DNA of 64,000 bases from Shewanella psychrotolerans (lineage in GTDB: Bacteria > Pseudomonadota > Gammaproteobacteria > Enterobacterales > Shewanellaceae), in contig NZ_CP080419.1 in NCBI RefSeq assembly GCF_019457595.1, forward strand, positions 1,054,001 through 1,118,000, written 5' to 3'. The notes beneath the pieces were generated by a model. It did no database searches and was not told the DNA's origin. It saw nothing but the letters and a program-made list of their open reading frames with translations. Each line of letters starts with the position of its first letter. Positions within the stretch are counted from its first letter, which is position 1. The position numbers and the translations under genes were made by a program. Shown here in pieces: positions 18,428 to 26,790 of the stretch.

Positions 18428-18600
18428 TAATACCAAGCAGTATAAGAAAGTTATCTACTCAGCGAGTTTTAGCTCTTTTGATTGTGTTAACGAGTTAGAC
18501 TTTATAACAAGCATGCTCTTCACTCGTTGCAAACGACAAGGTCCTGTATGTTCCCAACATACTTAAGACCTTGCCTCATCAGCGCTAAATTTTAGTGCTA
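18428..18600 (-). repeat. MITE-like dispersed repeat, copy A
   Basis: Starts with TAATACCAAGCAGTATAAG and shares several blocks with 22413-22605 read on the opposite strand: GTTTTAGC, TCTTTTGAT or its counterpart, CTCGTTGCAAACGACAAGGT, GTATGTT, CATACTTA, and AGCGCTAAATT. Right-end homology fades where it meets the IS4-type relic. Non-coding. Confidence 0.65.
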
Positions 18601-18604
18601 AATC

Positions 18605-18990
18605 GTCGCTGATCAATCATTGCTTACATTTAATAAGGCTTGTATCCGTAATCGTCGCTTGCCTGCACAGCAAGCGGTCTGGCTTGTACTGTCGATGGGG
18701 GAAACCAATCGATTAAAGAGGTCTGCAGCGTAATGGATATTGCTCTTCAGTCTGGTGACAGGATAGGGCCCCGCGTTGCACCGAGAAATTAAAGGCTTCG
18801 TTACCTCATTGGTTGACTCCAATCGGTATCCACAGGATAAGCTGCTTAATATCTACTGGCAACGCTGGGAAGTTACCGGCTAAGCTGAAGCAAATGCGAG
18901 CCAATATAAAACACTTTATCGTTCCAGATAAAGTAAGCACCGAACGTATCCACGCTCAGTGCTCTATATACCTAGCCGTTACCCTCCAAA
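18605..18990 (+). pseudogene. Relic of an IS4-type transposase
   Basis: Fragments in different frames line up with an IS4-family transposase. ACIRNRRLPAQQAVWLVLSM is followed by SIKEVCSVMDIALQS one frame over. Then comes REIKGFVTSLVDSNRYPQD, KLLNIYWQRWEVTG, and finally GKLPAKLKQMRANIKHFIVP. The middle, including most of the catalytic DDE core, is deleted, and stops occur between pieces. It is clearly dead. The family call is by eye from the typical order of these blocks (RxRRLP...WLVLxM near the N-terminus; YRxRW-like and RLPxxxxxMR near the C-terminus). Confidence 0.65.
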
Positions 18991-19054
18991 ATATAAGCAA
19001 TAATACTTAAGCGAATAGCATTAGCTTTTAAAAGCCCTTTTTCAATTTCAAAGC

Positions 19055-19996
19055 TTAACGTGCCTTGAGGTTGATTTCGCCGCTGATGGTACTGACGATA
19101 ATATCGGCACTACCGTTACCCATCTGGAACTGCAGTGAGCTACCAGGGCCATACTTAGGTCTTTTTGGCTTATCCTGTGTCAGGCGATTGTCTATGTCGC
19201 CGCTTGGGCCGCCGTCGATAGCGAAGGTGGCATCCAGGTTTGCCGGTAGGCTAAAGCTGATGTCGCCACTGACACTATCCAAACTGGCCTTGGTGGCTAG
19301 GGCGGATACCGAGAGGTTAAGATCCCCGCTGACGCTTTGAGCCTTGAGGCGCTCCACTTTATCTAAGCTCACTTTGGCATCACCCGAGACCAGCTCGATA
19401 GAGACCTGGTCGGCATTGCTGTCGGCGTTAAGTTTACCGCTAACCAAGGTGTAGCTGACTTTGCCCAAGCTTTGTTTGTCTTTGATGTTGCCTGATACCG
19501 TTTCCAGTTTAAGCTTACCCTGCAGCGCTTGGCTGCTGATATCGCCCGAGACGGTATTTATGGTCACTTCATTGCTGAGGTTTGTTGCCTTGATATTTCC
19601 ACTAACGGATTCAATATTGATGTCGCCATCAAGATCGTTAACTTGATAGCTAGCTGATACGCCTTCGGCTAATAATTTAAGCTCTCTTGGGACCATAATA
19701 GTTAGCTTTGAGCCATCTTTATTATTGCTCGAATAGTGCGTTGGCATTTTATCTTCAATAGTGATTGAGTTGCCTTTTTTCTCGAAAAGAAGGCCTTCAC
19801 TGAGCTCATCTAGAGTGCCTTTAACTTGGATTTCACTGTTATCCCAAGGAATAATCCTCACTTCTCCACGATGAACGACTACATTAAGTTTCGGGTTATG
19901 CTCTGTGCTGATTGTTTTGTCGACGCTTTGCGCCGCAAATAAAACGGGGCTTATCATCAATATAGGAGTAATGACTAATTTGTAGTTGATCTTCAT
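19055..19996 (-). CDS. DUF4097-family exported beta-solenoid protein
   Basis: A 313-residue protein with a signal peptide (MKINYKLVITPILMISPVLFAA). From about residue 110 it is made of short beta repeats of the SGDI type: NIESVSGNIKAT, TINTVSGDISS, KLETVSGNIKD, SLDSVSGDISF. It ends with a strand ending STISGEINLKAR. This is the DUF4097 (adhesin-like beta-strand repeat) pattern. It is likely periplasmic or envelope-associated; the function is unknown. AAGGACG precedes the ATG. No partner genes (such proteins often follow sigma/anti-sigma genes) are visible. Confidence 0.85.
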   Translation of the reverse strand: MKINYKLVITPILMISPVLFAAQSVDKTISTEHNPKLNVVVHRGEVRIIPWDNSEIQVKGTLDELSEGLLFEKKGNSITIEDKMPTHYSSNNKDGSKLTIMVPRELKLLAEGVSASYQVNDLDGDINIESVSGNIKATNLSNEVTINTVSGDISSQALQGKLKLETVSGNIKDKQSLGKVSYTLVSGKLNADSNADQVSIELVSGDAKVSLDKVERLKAQSVSGDLNLSVSALATKASLDSVSGDISFSLPANLDATFAIDGGPSGDIDNRLTQDKPKRPKYGPGSSLQFQMGNGSADIIVSTISGEINLKAR

Positions 19997-20437
19997 GTTG
20001 TGTCGTCCTTATTTACTTGGCTAATCGGCACTCATTGCCCTTGCTTTGTGCGGTTAATCAGTAATGCGTCTCACATCTGCGTTGGTGTATCTGAAGTTGG
20101 CTACATGCTCAACGCTAAATTCTTGTTTACGATTCAGTTTTGTTTTATATCAAACTTATCATTTGTTTTGCTACTTAATTAGCTAGGAAATGCTCGGTAG
20201 CTAAGTCTATTTCCTCACGCATATTCCCGTTGCTGTAAATCAAGTTTTGCAGTTATTCTGGTCTGACTTGTTGATATCTGGACTATAGTTGACACTGTTG
20301 AAAACCAAAATTTGTGTGTAACACAAGTCAGTTGCCGATTACGGCTATAATCAACATTTGAAGTGCTTAAACAAATCCCTGTGATCTATCCAGTAAAAGA
20401 GAACACAGGCAATAATCAATGTAAGGATTCTCTTTCT
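19997..20437. other. Intergenic region upstream of the chemoreceptor
   Basis: 441 bases between divergent genes, with no gene I can support. Around 20333-20350 the sequence GCCGATTA followed by CTATAAT could be promoter elements for the chemoreceptor (the first resembles a flagellar sigma-28 -10 box), but the matching -35 element is not convincing. Confidence 0.4.
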
Positions 20438-22300
20438 ATGCTCATACGCCATAAATTACTCGCAAGTGCTGTCGTATCTATTTGCTCGGTTATTGCGATG
20501 TTTGGTTTACAGAGATATTCAGCTGCAACGTTAGACGACCTATCTCACGCTGCCGAAAAAGTCGTTGAACTTGAAAGGGATGTTTTGAGTTTACGAAAAG
20601 ATGAAAAGGATTTCTTTGCTCGTTTAGATTTGAGCTATCTTGATAAACATAAGATTAATGCGAGCCAATTAGACAACACTATAACAGCTCTTAATAAAAC
20701 CTTCCTTGCTTATGATATCCCAACCAGTGCGTTAAATTCCTTTAAACAAAGTATCGAACAGTATCAAACTTTGTTTATTGATTTAGTCAATTTACAGCAG
20801 CAGATAGGGCTTAGTCCCAAAGAAGGGCTTTATGGTCGATTACGTAATGCCGTGCATAGTGTTGAAACCTTAGTGAAAGAAAACAACGAGCCAGAATTAT
20901 TAGTGACCATGTTGCAGCTAAGACGAAATGAAAAGGACTTTATGTTGCGCCGGAGTTTGAGTTATGTCGAGAAGTTTGATGGCAATTTAGCAATACTCAG
21001 ACAGCAAGTTGATTCGTCATTTTTGGAAAGTGATATTAAATTAGAGCTTGATGGTTTGATTGGTGGCTATAGTGCCGACTTTAAAGCTTTAGTGAATAAA
21101 GAGCAGGAACTTGGGTTGACAGAGAATGATGGCCAAATGGCAACGCTTAGGACAAGTATCTCTAATGCTGAAAAAGGGCTAGCAACCTTAAAAGAGCAGG
21201 CAACAGAGGCGATTCATAAGGCTGAAAAAAGTGCGGTGACAATTAGTATTGGTATTTTTGTATTAATTACGATTGTGTTGATTAGTTTTACCCTTGCCAT
21301 TATTCGCAGCATTATGGACCCTGTGCAAAGAATTAGCAGCGTCATTTCAGCTATCGAGCAGACAAAAGATTTGTCCTTGCGTTGTGACTCCAAAGTCGAT
21401 GATGAGATTGGGCAAATAGCCAAACATTTTAACGGCATGGTGGCATCTTTTCAGCAACTGATTAAGGAAGTATTAGAATCAGTCGATGTCGTTAATCGTT
21501 CTTGCCAGGAGTTGTCTGCAAACTCAATACGAGCGTCAGAAGGTGTTGCGCGTCAGCTCAATGAAACCGATATGGTTGCGACAGCTATTACCGAAATGGG
21601 AGCAACAATTGATGAGATTGCCAGCAATACTGAGCTAGCTGCTGAACGAGCGAGTAATACCCATGATAATGCCCAGAAAGGGCAATTTGGCGTAGTACAA
21701 ACCATTGAGAAAATTCAAGCATTGGCTGAAGAATTGAATGATTCCGCTAAAGTTGCAGCAGAATTAGAAAAAGACAGCGAAACGATAGGTAGCGTACTCG
21801 ATGTCATTCGTGGCATTGCTGAGCAGACTAATTTGCTTGCGCTGAATGCGGCGATAGAAGCAGCCCGAGCTGGAGAACAAGGCCGAGGCTTTGCCGTGGT
21901 TGCTGATGAAGTGAGAAGCTTAGCTATGCGCACCCAAGAATCAACCGAAGAGATTGCCAGCATTATTCAAACGCTGCAGTCACGGACCCGTTCAATCGTT
22001 CAGTTAATGGAGTTGACTCAAAAGCAGGGCGGTGAAAGTGCTGAGCAGGCCGCCAATGCAGGGGCTTTGCTAGAACAAATTAATACCGATGTCACGAATA
22101 TTATGGATATGAGTACCCAGATTGCCGCGGCAATTGAGGAGCAGAGCATGGTGGCTTCGGAGGTGAACAAGAATGTGGTGGTTATTCGCGATATCGCTGC
22201 CGAGTCGGCCCAAGCCGCAGATGATAATGCTAAGTCTTCCGATGAGGTAAAAGCGCGAACCGAGTCGTTACTTCAGGCGGTAAGCTTATTTAAGATCTAA
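20438..22300 (+). CDS. Methyl-accepting chemotaxis protein with HBM-type sensor
   Basis: About 620 residues from ATG 20438, preceded by AAGGA; a GTG at 20363 in frame is a weaker start. The first transmembrane helix is at residues 5-25. A long helical periplasmic domain contains two matching motifs, [19 protein letters not shown] and [19 protein letters not shown], which is the signature of the helical bimodular (HBM) sensor domain known from McpS. The second transmembrane helix ([20 protein letters not shown]) is followed by a HAMP domain and the cytoplasmic signalling domain with the conserved hairpin tip [26 protein letters not shown] receptors often bind organic acids such as TCA intermediates; the ligand here is not known. 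Confidence 0.93.
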   Translation: MLIRHKLLASAVVSICSVIAMFGLQRYSAATLDDLSHAAEKVVELERDVLSLRKDEKDFFARLDLSYLDKHKINASQLDNTITALNKTFLAYDIPTSALNSFKQSIEQYQTLFIDLVNLQQQIGLSPKEGLYGRLRNAVHSVETLVKENNEPELLVTMLQLRRNEKDFMLRRSLSYVEKFDGNLAILRQQVDSSFLESDIKLELDGLIGGYSADFKALVNKEQELGLTENDGQMATLRTSISNAEKGLATLKEQATEAIHKAEKSAVTISIGIFVLITIVLISFTLAIIRSIMDPVQRISSVISAIEQTKDLSLRCDSKVDDEIGQIAKHFNGMVASFQQLIKEVLESVDVVNRSCQELSANSIRASEGVARQLNETDMVATAITEMGATIDEIASNTELAAERASNTHDNAQKGQFGVVQTIEKIQALAEELNDSAKVAAELEKDSETIGSVLDVIRGIAEQTNLLALNAAIEAARAGEQGRGFAVVADEVRSLAMRTQESTEEIASIIQTLQSRTRSIVQLMELTQKQGGESAEQAANAGALLEQINTDVTNIMDMSTQIAAAIEEQSMVASEVNKNVVVIRDIAAESAQAADDNAKSSDEVKARTESLLQAVSLFKI

Positions 22301-22412
22301 TTTTTTATTCAGGTTTTAAGACCTAAAAGGATGTTATCTGCTGCAGGTGAAGTTAGTTTAGCTAGATTCATCCGCAGCATTTTATTTGGGCATTACATTC
22401 GGAATAGATACT

Positions 22413-22605
22413 TAATACCAATCAGTATAAGGATGTGATCGATCAGTGAGAATTTAGCGCTTATGAGGGAATATCCTAAGTATGCTGAGAACATACAAGA
22501 CCTTGTTGTTTGCAACGAGCGAAGGGCATAGTTGAACTAGGGTCAAACTCCTTGTTAACAACGCATCAAAAGTGCTAAAACTTGCCTGTTAGATTGGTTT
22601 TAGGG
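22413..22605 (+). repeat. MITE-like dispersed repeat, copy B
   Basis: Left end TAATACCAATCAGTATAAGG; right end, read from the other strand, TAAAACCAATC. The centre matches copy A (18428-18600) in inverted orientation, with a shared core around CATACAAGACCTTGTTGTTTG then CAACGAG. The left end matches the left end of the nearby IS630-family element over ATACCAATNAGTA. No coding content. Confidence 0.7.
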
Positions 22606-22627
22606 GCAGCAAATATCGCAGATACAA

Positions 22628-22655
22628 AAAATCCCCGCATTGCGAGGCTTTTTTG
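22628..22655 (-). terminator. Terminator of tRNA-Phe
   Basis: On the minus strand, GCCTCGC and GCGGGG form a short stem around AAT followed by a T-run, about 28 bases after the tRNA 3' end. Confidence 0.75.
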
Positions 22656-22682
22656 TGTGGTGCGCTAGGCACCCGCAGAATA

Positions 22683-22758
22683 TGGTGCCCGAACCCGGAA
22701 TCGAACCAGGGACACGAGGATTTTCAATCCTCTGCTCTACCGACTGAGCTATTCGGGC
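22683..22758 (-). tRNA. tRNA-Phe (GAA)
   Basis: A 76-nt cloverleaf with encoded CCA. The acceptor GCCCGAA pairs with TTCGGGC, the anticodon loop is TTGAAAA with GAA anticodon, and the T-loop is GGTTCGATTCC. It is nearly identical in layout to E. coli tRNA-Phe. It is a single-gene unit with its own terminator. Confidence 0.97.
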
Positions 22759-22922
22759 GACGGGGTGCATTAAAAAGCTTTTGCGCATTTGAGTCAACTA
22801 ATTTTTTGAAAATAGTTGGTGAAAGCTCTCGTTTGGGTAACTTTTGCTCGAAATGATGGTTTTTAGATCAAAAGTGATTTTGGCGGATAATTAGAAATTG
22901 AAACTTGGTTTTTTGCCACTTT

Positions 22923-24034
22923 ATACCAATTAGTAATGATCTATGATCTAATATGCGCACCAACCTTAACCCGTATTCCAAATTGAAAACTTATAGTGCC
23001 GAAGAGCTTTTAGCTTTATCTAGAGCAGAAAAAGAACCTCGTAAACGTATGCGATTACTTGCCGTCGCTCTCTTCCTCGAGGGAAATAATCGTACTGATG
23101 TCGCCTTGAGGCTCAAAGTTGCCCGCGCTAGCGTCAACGCTTGGGTAGCTAAGTATCTTGCCAACGGTATCAAAGGGTTGGATGCTAAGAAAAATAAGGG
23201 ACGTGATAGCTACTTAACCTCAAGTCAAAAGCAGCAACTCAGTGCCTACATAGAGGAACAATGCTCGAGTGATTCAGGTGGAAGACTGACAGGTGATGCG
23301 ATCCTAAAATATGTCAAATATCACTTTAATGTTGATTACCATCCAAACGCGATTTACAAATTACTGGAACAATTAGGTTTTAGTTGGATAACGAGTCGTT
23401 CAAAACATCCTAAGCAATCAATAGAAGTCCAAGAGGCTTTTAAAAAAGTTCCAACTGGAAACGATCCTTAACATCCCTGGTAGTGTGGCGCTTGAGCGAG
23501 TTGATATCTGGTTTCAAGATGAGGCCCGCTTCGGGCAGCAAAACACGACCACACGTTTATGGGCAAGAAAAGGCACTCGTCCTCGCGCTATACGCCAGCA
23601 ACAGTTCGAATATGCGCATTTCTTTGGCGCTGTTTGTCCGCAAACAGGCGATACTGAAGCGATGATCGTTCCTTACCTAAGCAAAGACGTCATGCGTCAG
23701 CATCTATCACTGATAGCACAAAGGACAAAACCAGGTAGGCATGCCGTTGTTGTCATGGATGGTGCAGGTTGGCATACAGCAGATCTCGCAGATGAGTTTA
23801 ACAACCTTAGCATCATCAAATTACCGCCATACTCCCCTGAACTAAATCCGATAGAGCAAGTATGGAGTTGGTTACGGCAGCATCATTTAGCTAATCGCAG
23901 CTTTCAAGGATACGATGATATCGTTGCAGCCTGCTCTGATGCTTGGAACAACTTCATTAGCGATACGAAAAGAGTGATGTCTTTATGTCGTAGAGAGTGG
24001 GCAATAATGACTAAGTATTAAGATGGAATGGTAT
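22923..24034 (+). mobile_element. IS630-family insertion sequence
   Basis: An about 1.1-kb element between tRNA-Phe and bamD. The ends are ATACCAATTAGTA on the left and, read from the other strand, ATACCATTCCATC on the right, an imperfect inverted repeat. IS630 elements insert at TA and duplicate it; the exact edges cannot be fixed by eye (a TA or TTA lies at each side). It contains one transposase frame broken by a single-base shift. Confidence 0.8.
22953..24021 (+). pseudogene. IS630-family transposase, frameshifted
   Basis: The first part (22953-23471, 172 residues) holds the helix-turn-helix DNA-binding region (TDVALRLKVARASVNAWVAKYLANG) and a winged domain. The second part (through 24021) holds the DDE catalytic core: D in DIWFQDEARFG, D in VVVMDGAGWHT and E in SPELNPIEQVWSWL. 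The two frames meet at TTTAAAAAAG (about 23438-23448), where one extra base shifts the reading by +1. The full span is 1069 bases, 3x356 + 1, which fits a one-base insertion. Some IS630 members use programmed frameshifting, so a functional fusion is not excluded, but the needed shift is not the usual -1. Confidence 0.8.
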
Positions 24035-24060
24035 TATAAGGACTAGGGACGACGAGAATA

Positions 24061-24090
24061 AAAAAGCTCCGCAGATGCGGAGCTTTTTTA
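24061..24090 (-). terminator. Terminator at the end of bamD
   Basis: AAAAAGCTCCGCA and its complement form a strong stem around GA, with A- and T-runs on both sides. It ends bamD on the minus strand and could also stop reading from the IS. Confidence 0.85.
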
Positions 24091-24093
24091 GGA

Positions 24094-24852
24094 TTACTTC
24101 AGCATGTCATTATCAGGGAAGTTAGTTTTCATCACCAACAATACATTATCTTTTAACTGCTGTTGCCCTAGTTCTTCATAAGCTGTTGCCATTATTTCTA
24201 ATGCTCGCTCAGTTGATGGCGTACCAGGATATACCTCCATCACGGTTTGAGCTCTGACTGCTGCGGCGCTCCATGCATTCATCTTAATATAATATTCGGC
24301 AACCGTAATTGAATACTTCGCTAAACGATTTTTCAAAAATAACATACGTTTTTGCGCATCGGCAGCATATTTACTGTTAGGATAGGACTTTACCAAACGG
24401 TCAAAATCTTTAAAGGCATCTTGCGCTGCTTTGGGGTCTCTATCTGTCCTGTCAATGTTTAACATGTCATGAAACATATAATTATCTGACTGCATATTGA
24501 CGAGTCCACGCATATAATAGACGTAATCTATATCTTTATGGGTCGGGTTTAAGCGGATGAAGCGGTCAATGTTGGCTATTCCTGACGCAGGATCATCAAG
24601 TTTATAGTATGCGTAGATCAGGTCTAATTGAACCTGAGTCTTATGTGGGCCGAACGGATAGCGAGAGTCTAAAGCTTCTAAAGAGCGAACTGCTTTGGTG
24701 TAGTTTCCTAGCTCCATTGATGTTCTTGCTTGAGAATAGAGCACTTCAGGTGACGATTTAGATAGTTGAATATCATCTTCAGGGCTACTACTACAGGCCG
24801 ATAAGGCCAGTGATAACAAGGCTACTGCGGCGCCTTTGGCAAAATTATGCAT
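24094..24852 (-). CDS. bamD: Outer-membrane assembly lipoprotein BamD
   Basis: A 252-residue lipoprotein of the BAM complex, which folds beta-barrel proteins into the outer membrane. The lipobox is LSAC near residue 20. It then shows five TPR-like repeats, including YSQARTSMELGNYTKAVRSLEAL and the conserved RYPFGPHKTQVQLDLIYAYYK, and later ADAQKRMLFLKNRLAKYSITVAEYYI. Length and motif order match the family. It is divergent from rluD, the usual gammaproteobacterial layout. Confidence 0.95.
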   Translation of the reverse strand: MHNFAKGAAVALLSLALSACSSSPEDDIQLSKSSPEVLYSQARTSMELGNYTKAVRSLEALDSRYPFGPHKTQVQLDLIYAYYKLDDPASGIANIDRFIRLNPTHKDIDYVYYMRGLVNMQSDNYMFHDMLNIDRTDRDPKAAQDAFKDFDRLVKSYPNSKYAADAQKRMLFLKNRLAKYSITVAEYYIKMNAWSAAAVRAQTVMEVYPGTPSTERALEIMATAYEELGQQQLKDNVLLVMKTNFPDNDMLK

Positions 24853-24973
24853 ACTTGAATTCGATTCTTTTAAGTTGTAGTTAAGAATTTTTCCATTTCA
24901 GGATAAAATAGAAACAATCCGATTGTAACAGATAGCACATTATTTTGGACCCCAAAAAGCGGGTACGGTTCCT

Positions 24974-25945
24974 ATGACACAAGAGATTAATCTAAAAAGC
25001 GAGATAACAGCAACACAAACAGGTCAAAGATTGGATCAAACTTTGGCTGAATTGTTCCCTGATTATTCTCGTACACGCATTAAAGAGTGGATATTGACAG
25101 GTGCTGTCTATGTCGACGGTGTAGTACAAATTAAACCTAGAGAGAAGGTTCTCGAAGGACAAGAGATCGAGGTTGAAGCGACGCTGCAGGAAGAAACTAA
25201 AGCAGAAGCGCAAGATATCGCTCTCAATATTGTTTATGAAGACGATCATATTATCGTTATTAATAAGCAAGCGGGATTAGTGGTTCACCCCGGTGCAGGT
25301 AATAGTGATGGTACTTTGATGAATGCGCTACTGCATCATTGTCCGCAAATAGAGCTAGTACCTCGCGCGGGCATTGTTCATCGTCTCGATAAGGACACCA
25401 CAGGATTGATGGTGGTCGCTAAAACTGTTGAGGCGCAAACGCATCTCGTTGCCGCGCTTCAAGCCCGTGAAATTGTGCGTGAGTATGAAGCGATCGTTCA
25501 GGGCGTGATTATCTCAGGTGGTACTGTCGATGCTCCTATCGATCGCCACCCGACGAAGCGAACTCATATGGCGGTGGTTCATAACGGTAAGCCTGCTGTG
25601 ACGCATTATCGTGTTGCTGAGAAATTCCGTGCCCATACTCGTTTGAGACTGCGTCTAGAATCGGGACGTACGCACCAAATCCGTGTGCATATGGCGCATA
25701 TTGGTCATGTGTTGGTCGGTGATCCTGTTTACGCAGGTCGTCCGCGTCCACCAAAAGGTGTGACCCCAGAGTTTTTTGATATCTATATGGGCTTTAAGCG
25801 TCAAGCACTCCACGCTGTAAGACTAGAGCTTGCACATCCATTTACCTTTGAGATTATGAGCTGGCAGGCACCGATACCTGATGATATGCATACCTTAACT
25901 CGGGCGTTACGTGAAGATACTAAAGCTAATCCATCGGATTACTAG
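24974..25945 (+). CDS. rluD: 23S rRNA pseudouridine-1911/1915/1917 synthase RluD
   Basis: A 323-residue enzyme that modifies helix 69 of 23S rRNA, important for ribosome assembly and termination. It has an N-terminal S4 RNA-binding domain (RLDQTLAELFPDYSRTRIKEWI). The catalytic block HRLDKDTTGLMVVAKT at about residues 136-151 has the active-site aspartate. The later block RLRLESGRTHQIRVHMAHIGHVLVGDPVY is also present. It is upstream of pgeF by 15 bases, and both probably form one transcript with conserved order rluD-pgeF-clpB. Confidence 0.96.
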   Translation: MTQEINLKSEITATQTGQRLDQTLAELFPDYSRTRIKEWILTGAVYVDGVVQIKPREKVLEGQEIEVEATLQEETKAEAQDIALNIVYEDDHIIVINKQAGLVVHPGAGNSDGTLMNALLHHCPQIELVPRAGIVHRLDKDTTGLMVVAKTVEAQTHLVAALQAREIVREYEAIVQGVIISGGTVDAPIDRHPTKRTHMAVVHNGKPAVTHYRVAEKFRAHTRLRLRLESGRTHQIRVHMAHIGHVLVGDPVYAGRPRPPKGVTPEFFDIYMGFKRQALHAVRLELAHPFTFEIMSWQAPIPDDMHTLTRALREDTKANPSDY

Positions 25946-25960
25946 TTCATAGGGTGACTC

Positions 25961-26680
25961 ATGTCTCAAGCTGACTGGTTTGTACCAAAGGGCGTTAAGT
26001 TTGCTTTCACTGAACGAACTGGTGGGGTCAGTCAGCCGCCATTTGATAGTTTAAATTTCGGGACTCATGTCGGTGATCAACCGTCGTTAGTCCTGAAAAA
26101 TCGCCAACGTCTATTGCAACAGCTTTCGTTATCGAGTGAGCCTGCTTGGCTAGAGCAAGTTCATGGGACTGAAGTGGTCAATCTAGATACGGATAGCAAT
26201 AGAACGGCGGACGCCAGTTTTTGCCGTACGACCAATCATACATGTGTGGTCATGACTGCCGACTGCTTGCCGGTGTTGATTTGCGATAAATCGGCCACTC
26301 AAGTGGCCGCAGTACATGCAGGTTGGCGTGGTTTATGTGATGGCATTATTGAAAAAGCCGTTTCACTGTTTGATGTCGCTCCTAATGAACTTTGTGTTTA
26401 TCTCGGGCCTTGTATTGGTGCTAACGCTTTTGAGGTGGGTGCTGAAGTTCGGCAGTTATTCATTGACAAACATCCACAATCAGAATCCTTTTTTATCCTG
26501 CGAGCTGGCAAATATCTTGCTGATCTTCAAGGCATCGCACGTTATCGCACTCAGTTAATGGGGGTGAATAATATCTATAATTTGCCACATTGTACCTATG
26601 AGCTCAAAGACCGTTACTTTTCTTATCGTCGAGAGCCTGTGACGGGACGAATGGCGTCTCTGATTTGGTTAGAAAAGTAG
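25961..26680 (+). CDS. pgeF: Peptidoglycan editing factor PgeF (YfiH)
   Basis: A 239-residue copper/zinc-binding enzyme of the laccase-domain family. In E. coli YfiH/PgeF removes wrongly inserted L-serine-containing precursors (UDP-MurNAc-L-Ser) during peptidoglycan synthesis. Metal-ligand residues are visible in LEQVHGTEVV, VVMTADCLPVLICD and VHAGWRGLCDG, and in the GPCIGANAFEVG block. The N-terminus FAFTERTGGVSQPPFDSLNFG is typical. Cotranscribed with rluD. Confidence 0.92.
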   Translation: MSQADWFVPKGVKFAFTERTGGVSQPPFDSLNFGTHVGDQPSLVLKNRQRLLQQLSLSSEPAWLEQVHGTEVVNLDTDSNRTADASFCRTTNHTCVVMTADCLPVLICDKSATQVAAVHAGWRGLCDGIIEKAVSLFDVAPNELCVYLGPCIGANAFEVGAEVRQLFIDKHPQSESFFILRAGKYLADLQGIARYRTQLMGVNNIYNLPHCTYELKDRYFSYRREPVTGRMASLIWLEK

Positions 26681-26710
26681 CAGTTTTTTATCGTTATTCT
26701 TCGCAAGTTG

Positions 26711-26738
26711 CTTGAATTAGGCAAAAAAGCCCCCATCT
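26711..26738 (+). promoter_or_regulatory. Sigma-32 heat-shock promoter of clpB
   Basis: CTTGAA at 26711-26716, a 14-base spacer and CCCCATCT at 26731-26738 match the RpoH consensus (CTTGAA, then CCCCATnT) closely, 52 bases before the clpB start. Confidence 0.9.
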
Positions 26739-26790
26739 TTAAGTTAACAAAATACTGAAGGTAAACTTCATTCGTTAATTAGGAGGCTGT

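Noticed and set aside
19065-19646. Plus-strand open frames inside the DUF4097 gene
   Set aside because: They are shadows of the repetitive SGDI coding sequence on the minus strand.
20333-20360. Sigma-28 flagellar promoter for the chemoreceptor
   Set aside because: GCCGATTA is close to the -10 box but no TAAA-type -35 lies at the required distance.
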